Shown: positions 1 through 10,947 of the stretch, in pieces
How the letters are laid out: each line of letters starts with the position of its first letter
Numbering within the stretch: the first letter of the stretch is position 1
Source of the DNA: Apium graveolens
Taxonomy: Eukaryota; Streptophyta; Magnoliopsida; Apiales; Apiaceae
Assembly: GCF_009905375.1 (NCBI RefSeq)
Contig: NW_027417515.1
Coordinates: forward strand, 1-64,000
Length of the DNA stretch: 64,000 nt
Direction: 5' to 3'
The notes under the pieces: model-generated
What the model saw: only the letters and a program-made list of their open reading frames with translations
Database searches by the model: none
Told to the model about the DNA's origin: nothing
Program-made: the position numbers and the translations under genes

Positions 1-1030
1 CTGGATTTCCTGTCATTGCAATAGCACTTTGATTATCATAATATATAGGAATAGAAGAGTAGTCTAACCTATATCCAGCAGCTGATTCTTCATCCATAGA
101 TCTGGAGCACAACAACTTTCTGCAGCAAGTATTCTGCTTCTGTAGTTGAAGTGGAAATTGACTTTTGTTTCTTGTTGTACCAAAAACTAATCTGCCTCAA
201 GAAATTGGTAGCTTCCAGAAGTACTTTTCCTGTCTATTTTGCATCCTGCAAAATCACATCTGAATATCCAATTAGCTTAAGTTTGAATCTCTAGGATACT
301 ATAATCCCAGATTCATAGTACCTTCGAGATACTTGAAGATTCTTTTTACAGCTAATAAAGAGGCTCTCTAGGGTCAACTTGGAACCTTGCACAGAAACAG
401 GTAGCATACATGATATCGGTCTATTAGCAACAGATATAGGAGTGAGCCAATCATACCTCTGTGTTAGTTATATCTATTGAAGAACCAGTATTAAATCTAA
501 CTTGGTTGCAGTGGCCATAGGAGTTGATGCAGTTGAGCAGTCCTGCATTCCAAATCTTTTGAGTAAGTTCCTGGTGTATTTGCTTGATTTATGAAGATTC
601 CTTATTAGTTTGTTTAAATTGTAACCTCAGAAAGTAACTCAACTCTCCCAAATACTCATTTGATACCTTACTGCATTAGCTTTCAAATCTCACACAGAGT
701 TTATCATTAGTAGATCCAAAAATGATATCACATGTATAGTACTAATAACAAGTCCTTATCATGGTATTTAAAAGAGACTTTTATCAGTGTACCTCTTGTG
801 AAACCACTCTCTAGCAGAAATAGAGAAGTGTTTCATTAGGCCCTTGGATCTTGCTTCAATCCAGAGTACCTTATCCAATAAGTAGACATGATCTGGATAC
901 TTTGGATCAATGAACCAGAATTAGCAGATGATTCGTACTACCACAGTTTGATTATCTTTCTAAGTGCATTAGGAGGGGTTACATAGTTTCCATTCTTATT
1001 AACACCTACCTTGCCATTCCTAGTTTTCCT
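1..1030 (-). pseudogene. Copia A pol remnant: end of reverse transcriptase and RNase H
   Basis: Read on the minus strand, about 900-360 gives broken reverse-transcriptase text including the segment before the YVDD box (GFTRGT-type motif, then LLLV). About 360-1 gives RNase H text with a KSTSGSYQFL-like stretch, SWYNKKQKSIS-like residues and a TEAEYL motif, followed by a YDNQSAIA-like stretch at the window edge. Several stops and frame changes break it, so it is a pseudogene. Protease, integrase and the first part of the reverse transcriptase are missing: the gag-side text (about 1030-960, lysine and arginine rich) runs straight into late reverse transcriptase. The 3' LTR would lie outside the window to the left. 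Lineage looks Sirevirus-like from the related gag. Confidence 0.75.
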
Positions 1031-2387
1031 AGACTTTTTCCTCTTGTCTTTCATGTGTAATCCTTCAGCTTTTGCTTCAGCTGTTTCTGAGTCATTGAAC
1101 CAATATTTACTGAGTTGGTGTGAACTTGTTCACCTTTTTCAGTAATTTAGTTTGATCTAGGTGCTGAGGTAGTACCTTCTCCTCATGAATAGATTTAACA
1201 TTTAACACTTGGATTAAACTTAAGGTCTTTACTTGAACTTTGTTCAATTTACATGACTATCAGTTTTTATTGGTTCTGTTATCTCAGTTTCTTTTCCACT
1301 TTTCTTATCAGAATTAGATCTAGCTGAATATCCTAATCCTGATCCCCAATAATCTTTTTCCAAGATTTGTCTTTCCTGAGTTAGTTCAGAGTTTAATGAT
1401 GACTTCTCTTTCGTTAGCTAACTCATTTACTAGATAAGCATGTTTTTCTAACAATTTTTCTTTACACTAAACAACATTATCTCTTTCTTTTTGAAATTTT
1501 AGCATGGAAAGTAACTCAGTTTCTAGGTAGTCATCCCTTTTCTTAAGCACAAAGTTTTCACTCTGATTCTATTATTCTCCAAAGTCTGATCCCTAAAACT
1601 AATATGCAGTGTCTTAAGAAATATTCTTAATTCACAGATATCATCAGTATCAAATGTAAGAGTAGACTGAGGTACCTTTAATTCAGCAGTGTTGGTCTCA
1701 GCATCAGCATTTTCCATAAGAGCATAATTGATCCCATCTGAGTTTGATGAATCATCCCGGTTTCTCTTCCTTGAGATCAAAGCTTGTTTCTTCTCACCTT
1801 TGGGTTTTTTACAGTCAGCTATAAAGTGTCCAAGTCCATCACAGTTATAGCATCTCTCTTTTGACTGTCAGGTTTTCCAGATCTAGCTTCCTTCCAATCA
1901 GTATCTCTTATGTTGTTCCTCTTATCAGAGTTTGAGGAACTGGAGCCTTTTCTGGAAAATCTTTCCCTTTCTTGAAGTTTTTGTAGACCATTTTCTTGAA
2001 GCTCTTAACCAGTAGGGCAGCCATTTGATCCATATCTTCATTGTTGTTATAGAACTATCAATATCTGATTCAGTATCAGGATTGAGTCATCATCAGAATT
2101 TGATGATTCAGTATTTGACTTAGCAATTATGGTTTTCCCTTTGCAGTAGCTTTTCCTCCTAGCTTTCCTTTGGCTTCTCTTCAACTTTAAGTGCAACTGG
2201 TCTAGATTTTGATCTTTTCCTCTTATTCTTTTGCTCCATCTCTAGTTCATGAGTTTTCAGAACTCCATAAATCCCATCTAGAGGTATCATGTCGAGTGAT
2301 GAGTTATCCCTGATCGATGTGACTTTAAATTCCCACTTTTCAGGAAGAGCAGTAGAAACTTCAAGTTTGAGTCTTCAAAATCATATT
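1031..2387 (-). pseudogene. Copia A gag remnant, C-terminal half with zinc knuckle
   Basis: The minus strand encodes the C-terminal part of a Copia Gag. The best open piece is 1523-1780 (85 codons), with a SNSDGINYALM-like segment that recurs in Copia B at about 7550. Upstream on the same strand, at about 1870-1800, is a degenerate CX2CX4HX4C zinc knuckle. Further upstream (about 2390-2200) is the end of the UBN2-type capsid domain. Frameshifts and stops are frequent. The reading is interrupted at 2387 by the Gypsy LTR 2388-5834 and resumes at 5840. Confidence 0.75.
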
Positions 2388-5300
2388 TGTGACGCCCTCC
2401 AAACCCGGTCAGAAGTTTGGGGCACAACAACACCCACTAATATTTAAACCTGTATATAAAGTATTATATGCATTGACCCTTCTGTACACAACCATGGATC
2501 GCAACAGGTTAAAGTATGAAAACAAGGCACAACCTTAACTTTTATTACATCGCATCAAAACCCAACTAGTTCAACTTACAATTGCTAATGATATCGTTGT
2601 TACAATCTTGCATAACCCACCTACACTAAAAGCTTCTGCTAGCTCGATCCAATTTAACCGGAAACCCTAGCTCGCACACTGGACAGGAAATCCTTGTTAT
2701 GAACAAATTTTCCTTTTCAACTGTTGAAAACATAAAATTTTGCAAAGAGTGAGCTTACTAGCTCAACAAGTAATAATAGCAGCAATTGAGGGTAAACAAT
2801 CACCAATTGAAGTGATTCAGAAGAATCAAGTTTCTGAATAAGCAATGATTAGAATTGGATATTCACTTTTCATTTTAAAAACCAAGGTTAGGCTGCTGAT
2901 CAGTCACGCACTAACCCGAGCAAGGCTCCCGGCTTTGCTCTATATACTGGATCCAAGACACGCATTGGCCTATTATGACCACGAATCTGGTGTGACCAAG
3001 AATCTGGTCCACATTTATAAAAACCATCCAATTCTAAAACAATTCAATATAATAACCAATGTAAATCAATAAGCTGAATCATAAACAACATTTATCTTGA
3101 AGCAAAGGGTGATTCATAACACCATGAAGGTATACACAGGGAATTCAAAAAGATTGGCTTTCAATCAAGGAAAGATTTAGAAAGTAGAAGACCAAGGGTT
3201 CAAGGGTTCCAAGAATTGGTCTTCTGTTAAACAAGGAATAAGGGTTGTATGTCAAGCAATTCAATATCAGAAATTAGTATGTGGTGGATATGTATTTGTG
3301 GAGTAGTATCGTATGTGTATGGCTCGTATCTGGGAATTCAACAATCAATGGTTTATGAAGACCAAGGCTTATGGCTCAAGATCAAGAAGATCAGGGTTCA
3401 AGGTTAATAGTTTAAAGCACTTGCAACATAAAACAGGAATTATTTTGATAATAGCGACATGTTATGAAAACAGTTCGAAAATATTTGTAATATATCTTGA
3501 AGAGAAGTTCAGAAGTACTTGCCTTATCATCGACGATTTCCACTTTACTTGTACTCATCTAACAGTTTTACTCATCAACCACTTTTTTCTCTTTCTATGC
3601 CTTACTTCTATTTATAGATCACTGTTTTCCTTTTCTATGCCTCGCTGAATCTGCTAGGCATCACAAGTATCTATCAATTATTCATACTCATATTATTCTA
3701 ATCGTCACATAGACGTCATAAGCTTTTATCTACCCTTCGTTTCACCCAAATCCGATTTACGGATTGAAAGTTATGAATAAAACAGTCAAACCATAACCAT
3801 ATAGGCATATAACGCATCAATCAGTGAACACGTAGCACATAACACGTAAGGCATTCGATCAAAATAATTTTTCAAAGAAGATTCGGGGTTAAAATGATTT
3901 TCCGGGTATTTATTACGAATTTTTGAACATTTTTCGGAATTAAAACGAGACCCCGAATCATTTTATAATTAAATAGTAGGGTTCGAACACCCGAATCTGA
4001 CTTTAATAATTTTATAATAATTGTCGAGCCTTAAAAATAATTTAAAATAATATTTTAAAGCTCGAAACTATTTTTCGAAAATTTTAAATCCAAATAAATA
4101 ATTAAATCTAATTAAATAATCAATTAAAATTAATTAATAACTAATTAAGTTAATTAATCAATTAATATTTAAATTAATTGGCTAATTAAATAATTAATTA
4201 TCAACTAAAATTAATTAATTAAATAATTAAGATTTATTTTTGAATTAAAAATAATTTTCAGAATTGAAATAATAATTTCTTTGGGATTTAAAATAATTAA
4301 AACTGATTTTCTGAAAATAAATTAAATAGAAATATAATTTCTGAAAATAATTAAATTTTTTGTAAATTTTTAAACTAGAATACTGAATTTGCAACTTTGA
4401 AAACAAGGGGGGTTAAACTGTAATTTTCCCCCTTGGTTGTCTTCTCCGGTTGCCGCCGACCAGTCGCCATTAACGGCGACTGGTGTTTTCCGGCCACCCT
4501 GTAACCAGCCCAGAACGACACAAGTTTCACAGGAATTGATGCCAAGGCTTCCAGGACCATATCTGCAGCGACAAATCGGTTGAACAATCAATGAATAAGC
4601 CGGAAATTCAACCGGAAAAATACGCCGCCGTTACATCTGATTTTTCGATGAGCCCTTTCCCGGTATCGTATGTTCATGCCACTAGTACCAATCGATTCAT
4701 CTTTGGATGATGTATAACTCTGTGAAATCATTTTCAAACAAAACCCTAAACACAGACATACCCAATTCCCAATTAAGAACATTCAACCTATGAACCCTAA
4801 TTTCCATTCTCCAGAATCAAACATCAATTTCCCTATGTTATTGAACTCGGTTTTTGACATATAATATACCAAATTGACCAGAAAAAATTATCTACATGAT
4901 GGATCATCAAATCATATCAACAACATCAAGAACACATTTTTATAATTTAATTCATAAATAATTCAAAATAAAATAATTAAATCAGAAAAATACCTTAATT
5001 TATGCATAAAAACGGATGATTGATTATGAAATACTTTCGAGAGCTTCGTTTGATATGTTGCACGCCCGATTTGGAGTTCGATAACGCCTCGTTCATACGT
5101 TTGATTCTTAAGAACGTATCATTTTTAGGGTTTTCCTCTGTAATTACTATTTTTACTGGTTGTAAATGAATAAACGAATAAAATGAAATAAGAATATGTT
5201 TTATATTACGAAATATTGGTTCATTCTGGATTTTGGATCGTTAAATTAGATGTTTAGCCGTTAAGTAAATGCAATAACGATCCGATTTGATATCAGTTTT

Positions 5301-5834
5301 GGATATTATCCCAACCGGGTTTTATAAAACACTCTATACGAAAATAATGTAATAATATCTCGTCTATCGAGAATACGGTTTCGTTGATTCACCGAAATGA
5401 TTATCATATCGAAAATCTTGCGCCGGGCCGCGCACGGGTCAAACCGTAATCCGGATCGAAAAAGTCAAAACACGAAAAATGTCCGGAATTACCAGATTAG
5501 GTTAGGAAGGAGTTTTCGGAAGAGTTTCAGGTTGTAAAACATAAAAACGATTGAAGTCGGACGATTCCCAGCTTTATAAAATAATTTTGTAATTATTCAG
5601 AAAAATTAATAGATTCATAAATCAATATAAAATCATTTAACAGCCCAAAAATTACCTGAAAATACCGTAATTATCTATATTTTATTCTGGTCATAATAAA
5701 ATTAACAAACTTATACTGTCACATATAAGCATTCACATATTCACACCAATCATCAGATAATCCACCAAAAATTACATATAATCATATAAAAATTATTTAT
5801 TGATAAAAATAATTACACGCTCCCGGATGTTACA
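2388..5834 (-). mobile_element. Solo LTR of a Ty3/Gypsy element (3.45 kb)
   Basis: The segment starts TGTGACGCCCTCC and ends GGATGTTACA, so it has TG...CA LTR ends. It is flanked by a perfect 5 bp duplication ATATT (2383-2387 and 5835-5839). Removing it rejoins the Copia A gag sequence, as the parallel Copia B copy near 8200 confirms. No gag or pol motif is seen inside, so this is one LTR left by recombination rather than a full element. Its left end resembles the inverted right end of the LTRs at 43899-57554, which belong to a minus-strand Gypsy element, so I infer the same orientation here. The interior is AT-rich, with long TTAATTAA-type stretches around 4080-4250. The short ORFs in it have no visible function. 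Confidence 0.85.
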
Positions 5835-5839
5835 ATATT

Positions 5840-6407
5840 CTTTATTGACGAGGGATAAGTCATTCAGCAACTTCTGAAATCTATTATAGATCTCAGTTAG
5901 TGATTCATTGTCCCTCGAGTCAAAGTGCTCGTATTCTGAGTAAGCACTATCCTCCTATTTTTCTTGATAGCAGTTGTACCTTGACATTTTACTTCTAAAA
6001 CATCCCATATCTCTTTTGCTGTTTTTACATCCAATGACTCTGTTGGACATAACAGTATCAAGATTGATGTGCAGGATATGTCGAACCCTAATATCCTTCA
6101 TGATTGACGAGATGTCTTAGGAGTGTAGTCCTTCCTATCTTTGTCCATCATCTTCTCTGTTCTCCTGCAACCGAAACAACTACCTTCATTGGTTTATGAG
6201 GACCATCATAGATCCTGATTAAGTATTTAGGATCTGTGGCTTCTAAACACATGGCCATCATGACTTTCCAGATTGGATATTCATGCACTTTCAAGATGGG
6301 CACCTTGATGCTTCATACCTACTCATGTTGTTGCGTATCTGTGATGTGGCTGGGGGTTGTGGCTTCAGATCCAGATTCTGTGTTTCTTCTTCTCCTTTGT
6401 CTGACAT
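5840..6407 (-). pseudogene. Copia A gag remnant, N-terminal half
   Basis: The start codon is probably at 6407-6405 (minus strand), giving MSDKGEEETQNLDLKP, about 50 bases beyond the primer-binding site. The protein then breaks into frames that still match a UBN2-type Gag: a SKEIWDVL-like segment at about 6010 and a motif resembling RDNESLTEIYDRFQ of Copia B at about 5900. It is the continuation of 1031-2387, with the solo LTR in between. Confidence 0.7.
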
Positions 6408-6453
6408 GGCTGATCAATCTTCAGATCTTAAACTATTTGTGCGTTAACAGCAG

Positions 6454-6465
6454 GCTCTGATACCA
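6454..6465 (-). other. Primer-binding site of Copia A
   Basis: The minus strand reads TGGTATCAGAGC, complementary to the 3' end of plant initiator tRNA-Met. It lies two bases inside the LTR end CCTAACA at 6468. This fixes the orientation of Copia A. Confidence 0.85.
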
Positions 6466-6467
6466 AT

Positions 6468-6580
6468 TGTTAGGCCCTTAATCAACTGTAGAGGGGGGTG
6501 AATACAGTTAATACCAGTTTCAGCTGTCTTCCACAGATGCTCTACTCAGTAGACAAACTTTTGAATCATCAATTCTTATG
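6468..6580 (-). repeat. Truncated 5' LTR end of Copia A
   Basis: On the plus strand the LTR starts TGTTAGGCCC beside the primer-binding site. Roughly 110 bases later the sequence becomes recognisable pol coding text of another element (Copia B), so most of this LTR is lost. The far boundary is approximate. Confidence 0.55.
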
Positions 6581-6838
6581 GAGACCCTGGCTTCATATAA
6601 ACTATCATGTCTCACACCAGTCAATGTGATCTTGCCATCAGACTTACGGACAATTTCACAATATCCTCATAAAAATTGACATGGTAACTTCTATCACAGA
6701 TTTGACTCACATGATCAGATTATGCTTGAGTCCTGCAACTAGAGCTGCATTTTCAATGATGACATTTCCAATTTTGATTTTTCCATATCCCAAGATTTTT
6801 CCTAAGTTCCCATCTCAATAAAAAACGCTTGGACCAGC
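6581..6838 (-). pseudogene. Copia B pol fragment (protease to pre-integrase)
   Basis: The minus strand gives text of the segment between protease and GAG-pre-integrase: a GPSV start, then broken matches ending in a RHDSLYEA-like motif. It continues the protease start encoded at 7490-7417 once the solo LTR 6839-7411 is removed. It ends where the Copia A LTR begins, so the rest of Copia B pol was deleted. Confidence 0.6.
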
Positions 6839-7411
6839 TGTTAGGTCACACAACACTGTAGAAAGGGGTTGAATATAGTGTTTATACAATCAAATCGATT
6901 TCGAACACAATATGTAATAGTTTCAAGTTTATTCAATATAATAAGATTAGTTACAAAGTAGGTTAAACTACTCTCTCAGTGATGAACAATATCACTAAGA
7001 GCTGCTAGGTTACAATGTATAATCTTTCTCGTGAATGATAACACATATAGTATAAATCCTAAGCTGTGTTTATATAGTACACAGTTACAAGATATCTTCT
7101 AATTAATATTAAATATAATTTTGTCTCCTAAAATATATCAATCAGATATTATCTTCTACAAGTCTACTAGTTGTCCAACTCTTCATGCATATCTTCCTTT
7201 GTTTTAGTCATGATCTTTTTTGTAAATCAGTTGCATTCCTTATCTGAAGTACCTGCACTTAAGTCCTGATATAAATCCTGACGACCTTAAGTTCTGATAT
7301 AAGTTCTGACTTCAGTAAGTTCGGATTTCCAGTAAGTCCTGATAAGTCCTGTTGTTAAGTTCTGAAACTAAACATAACAGATTAGACATGACATCACAAA
7401 TATAAATAACA
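6839..7411 (-). mobile_element. Solo LTR (573 bp) inside Copia B protease region
   Basis: The ends are TGTTAGGTCAC and AATAACA on the plus strand. Flanking 5-mers are ccagc (6834-6838) and ctagc (7412-7416), a duplication with one later mismatch. Excising it restores the reading from the EFEEKA segment into GPSV. The LTR carries several copies of a CAGGACTTAAG-like motif (about 7255-7365). The orientation is inferred from the end sequence CCTAACA, shared with the Sirevirus-type LTRs of this window. Confidence 0.7.
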
Positions 7412-7416
7412 CTAGC

Positions 7417-8445
7417 CTTCTCCTCAAATTCTGATAGCAAGGTTTTATGACCAGTCATATGTCCTGAGCATTCCACTGGCCAGACTAGAGCATTCCTCAT
7501 GTCACCCTTTAATTCAGCATTGTCAGCCTCAACATTAGCATTTGTCATGAGAGCATAATTGATTCCATCATTTGAATATGATGAATCATCGCAGTTTCTC
7601 TTCATTGAGATCAAAGCTTGTTTCTCCTCAGCTCTGGGTTTTCTGCAGTTTGCTACAAAGTGTCCAAATCCATCAAAGTTGTAACATTTCTCTTTTGACT
7701 TGTCAAGTTTTCCATATCTAGATTCCTTCCAATCAGTATTTCTTCTGTTGTTCCTCTTATCAGAGTTTGAGAAACTGGAACCTTTTCTGGAAAATCTTCT
7801 CCCTTTCTTGAAGTTTCTGTAGACCATCTTCTTGAAACTTTTAACCAGGCCATTTGATCTATATCTTTATTGGCGTTATGATCACTGTCAGTGTCTGATT
7901 CATCATCAGTATTTGAGTCATCATCAGAATTTGATGATTCAGTACCTGACCTTGCAATCATGGCTTTTCTTTTGGAGTAGTTTTTCCTCCTAACTTTCTC
8001 CTTTGGCTTCTCTTCAATCTAACTTTTGATCCTTTCCTCTTAGTTCTTTACTCCATCTCTAGTTCATGAGTTTTCAGAACTCTATAAATCTCACCTAGAG
8101 GTGTGATATTAAGTTTATAGTTATCCTTATTGATGTGACCTTAAAGTCCCACTTTTTAGGGAGAGCAAGTAGGAACTTCAAATTTGAGTCCTCCAAATCA
8201 TATTATTTGTTGACAAGGGATAAGTCATTCAACAACTTCTGAAATCTGTCATAGATCTCAGTTAAGGACTCATTGTCCCTTGAGGCAAAGTGCTCATATT
8301 CTTGAGTAAGTATTGTCCTCTTGTTCTTCTTTATAATAGTTGTATCTTGACACTTTACTTCTAAAACATCCCATATCTCTTTTGATGTCTTACATCCAAT
8401 GACTCTATTGTGCATATGTTGTGTACTTGATGATTTCATAAACAA
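7417..8445 (-). pseudogene. Copia B gag with zinc knuckle and start of protease
   Basis: The minus strand encodes a Gag close to that of Copia A: a UBN2-type piece at 8445-8203 (80 codons, SKEIWDVLEVKCQDT), an acidic serine/aspartate stretch (7961-7860), a basic stretch, and the knuckle CYNFDGFGHFVANC at about 7690-7650. In that knuckle the second cysteine is replaced by phenylalanine. An SGHMTGHKTLL motif from the protease region (about 7470) follows soon after, so the Gag C-terminus and the Gag-to-protease linker are deleted. Frameshifts separate the pieces. It is a dead copy. Confidence 0.75.
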
Positions 8446-8483
8446 AACATCTAAGTAGATTTTACTTAGTGAAATTATGTAGC

Positions 8484-8567
8484 ACTCGACGGATAAGGAT
8501 TATAGTCCCGACGGATAACTCATTATAGTCCCGACGGATGATTAACTTATTATCCATCGAGTGAGTA
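8484..8567. repeat. Inverted repeat with internal direct repeats (CGACGGAT motif)
   Basis: The block opens with CACTCGACGGATAA and closes with TTATCCATCGAGTG, a near-perfect inverted repeat about 80 bases apart. Between the arms ATTATAGTCCCGACGGAT occurs twice. It lies between Copia B gag and the truncated LTR, and is probably a leftover of an LTR regulatory or leader region. Confidence 0.6.
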
Positions 8568-8568
8568 G

Positions 8569-9495
8569 TGTAAGTCATATGTCATAGGCCTATTTGTATA
8601 TTCGAGGATTCAACTCAACTCAAATAAGAATGTAATAAGTAAATAGTGGATCGACCGTCAGAGAGATCTCGCAAAGTAATATCTGTCAAAGGATTCAGAA
8701 ACAAGGTTCATCTACAGACTTGAGGAGTTAATTCACTGGAAGAAGTTCAAGAAGTTGATCATGCCTCAGTGATATAAATCAAGATCGTGGATTTAATCAA
8801 GTGACAGAGATCTCGTCAGAGTATCATTAATTACAAGGATTTAATCTGAAGAAAATCAAAGTGTCAAAGTCAAGACATGAAGAAACGTCACGGAAGTTAG
8901 TCACTCATGAACCAGACAGTACATCGAGTGTCAACATTGAAGTGGTGGAATTGATTCATAATTTTCAGTGATTTTCAGAAGATCTGCAGAAGGATGGGTG
9001 CTGTTGAAGACTAGAATTAATTCTCTATTAATTAATTAAGTCATCTAATTCAATTAAGAAAATAAATTATATCTGCGAAGAATAATTTATTTATTAATTG
9101 AATTAATTGATTAATTAATTCTGAATTAATTTTAGGAATTTTCAGAAGTTTAATTGGATTAAATTCAAGTCTTAAATCAGCAAGACAAATGGAAATGAAC
9201 TAGCATGACAATCTGGATTGTCATACCGATTGTCATGCCAAGTCATTTCCATTGTCATACCGAAAGTTACTCTAGGAGGATAATTGTCTTGCTAGTTCAT
9301 TCTGATTGTCATGCTAGTTCATTCAGATTGTCTTGCTAGTTCATTCAATTGTCCTACCGAAAGTCTTGCCAGCTATAGGACTGTCATGCCAATTCAATTC
9401 TATTGGTTTGTTGATTAAAAAGAAGCAGAAGACCTTCTTTCAATAATCATCATTCAAACAGAAGAACAAAGAACAAGAAAAGCAAGCCGCCTTGA
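8569..9495 (+). repeat. Truncated Sirevirus-type LTR copy
   Basis: From TGTAAGTCATATGTCATAGG onward it aligns by eye with most of the LTR at 9496-10851, with many substitutions and small indels. It stops in the equivalent of the region near 10460, just before the full LTR begins, so the right third is missing. It holds its own GACAAT/ATTGTC hairpin-forming motifs at about 9204-9370. It is an older family member lying head to tail with the younger element. Confidence 0.75.
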
Positions 9496-10851
9496 TGAAA
9501 GGCATATGTCATAGCCTACTCGTTTATTCGAGTATTTAACTCAACTCAAATAAGAATGTAATAAGTAAATAGTGGATCAAGCATCAGAGAGATCTCACAA
9601 AGTAACATCTGTCAAAGAATAAAGAAACATTGTTCATCTGCAGACTTGAAGATTCACTGGAAGAAGTTCAAGAATTTGATCATGCCTCAGTGATATAAAT
9701 CAGATCGTGGATTTAATCAAGTGACAGAGATCTCGTCAAGGTATCATTTATTACAAGGATTCAATCAGAACAACAAAGTCAAGACATGAAGAAACGTCAC
9801 GAAAGTTAGTCACTCATGAACCAGACAGTACATCGAGTGTCAGCATTGAAGTGACGGAATTGATTCATAAGTCTCAGAGACTTTAAGAAGATTGTCAGAA
9901 GAATGGATGCTGCTCAGGGTTAGTATTAATTCTCTATTAATTAATTAAGTCATATAATTTTAATTAAGAAAATAAATTATATCTGCAAGGATTAATTTAT
10001 TGATTAATTGAAATAAATTGATTAATTAATTTAGAATTAATATTAAGGATTTTCAGAATATTAATTGATTAAAATCTGTGATAATTCTAAATAAGACAAC
10101 TGATTGTACTAGTATGACAATCGGTATGACAATTGATAGTCATACCGAATGTCATGCTAATTCAGTTGATTGTATTGATAGAATTATTATTTAGATTAAA
10201 ATCAATTATTAATTCAGTAAAACAATTTCATTTGAACTAATATGACAATCGGTATGACAATCAATAGTCATACCGAAAGTCTTGCTAGTTCATTTTAATT
10301 GTCTTGCTAGCTCTAATAGATTGTCTCACCGAAAGTCTTTCAAGCTAAAAAGGATTGTCATTCCAGTTCTTTTTCTCTCGGTTGGATTGTTAAATAGAAG
10401 CAGAAGCAGCAATTCAACATATCAATCAATCATACAGAACAAGAGAACACAGCAGAGAACAAAAGAAAAATATTTCATCATCCATCTGCTTATTCAAGAT
10501 CAAATATTCTAGTTTGTTAATGTTAAATCCAAACCACTAGAATTACTTATCTTGTTCTTGTATATCTATCTAGCGGATTAAAATCCCTAGAACTTAATCT
10601 CAAATCGCTTTTAGCATTTGATCTTTTAATTACAAAATAGAAAAAGTTCATGTCGAATTTATTCTAAATTTGTAATAATTGATTTGAGATTAATCCCTTG
10701 TAATCGATACCGTAGTTGTAACACCTTTCAAGTTTAATAAAAGTTTTATTTAACTTGAATTTTGTTTCACAATTTTATTCCGCATTTTATTCGACGAAAC
10801 GGTATTGTTTGCATTCAACCCCCCCTTCTACAAACAAATTGGGACCTAACA
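9496..10851 (+). repeat. 5' LTR of the Sirevirus-type element (1356 bp)
   Basis: Starts TGAAAGGCATATG and ends GGGACCTAACA. It matches 21454-22817 almost base for base. Inside are palindromic blocks built on GACAATCGG: about 10110-10159 (with CGGTATGAC / GTCATACCG arms) and about 10236-10289. A TTTAATAAAAG stretch near 10735 and the C-run at 10819 lie near the right end, where the transcript boundaries would be expected. Confidence 0.9.
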
Positions 10852-10853
10852 AT

Positions 10854-10865
10854 TGGTATCAGAGC
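10854..10865 (+). other. Primer-binding site of the Sirevirus-type element
   Basis: TGGTATCAGAGC, complementary to the 3' end of initiator tRNA-Met, two bases after the LTR end at 10851. Confidence 0.9.
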
Positions 10866-10947
10866 CTTCTGATTAACGTACAAATCAAGATCCTAGACTT
10901 TTGTGTTTCTTTCACTTCTTGAATTTTTATTCACTCAAAAATTCATA

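Noticed and set aside
4370..4782. Overlapping minus-strand open frames as coding exons
   Set aside because: They sit inside the solo Gypsy LTR, are short, overlap each other in different frames and show no domain.
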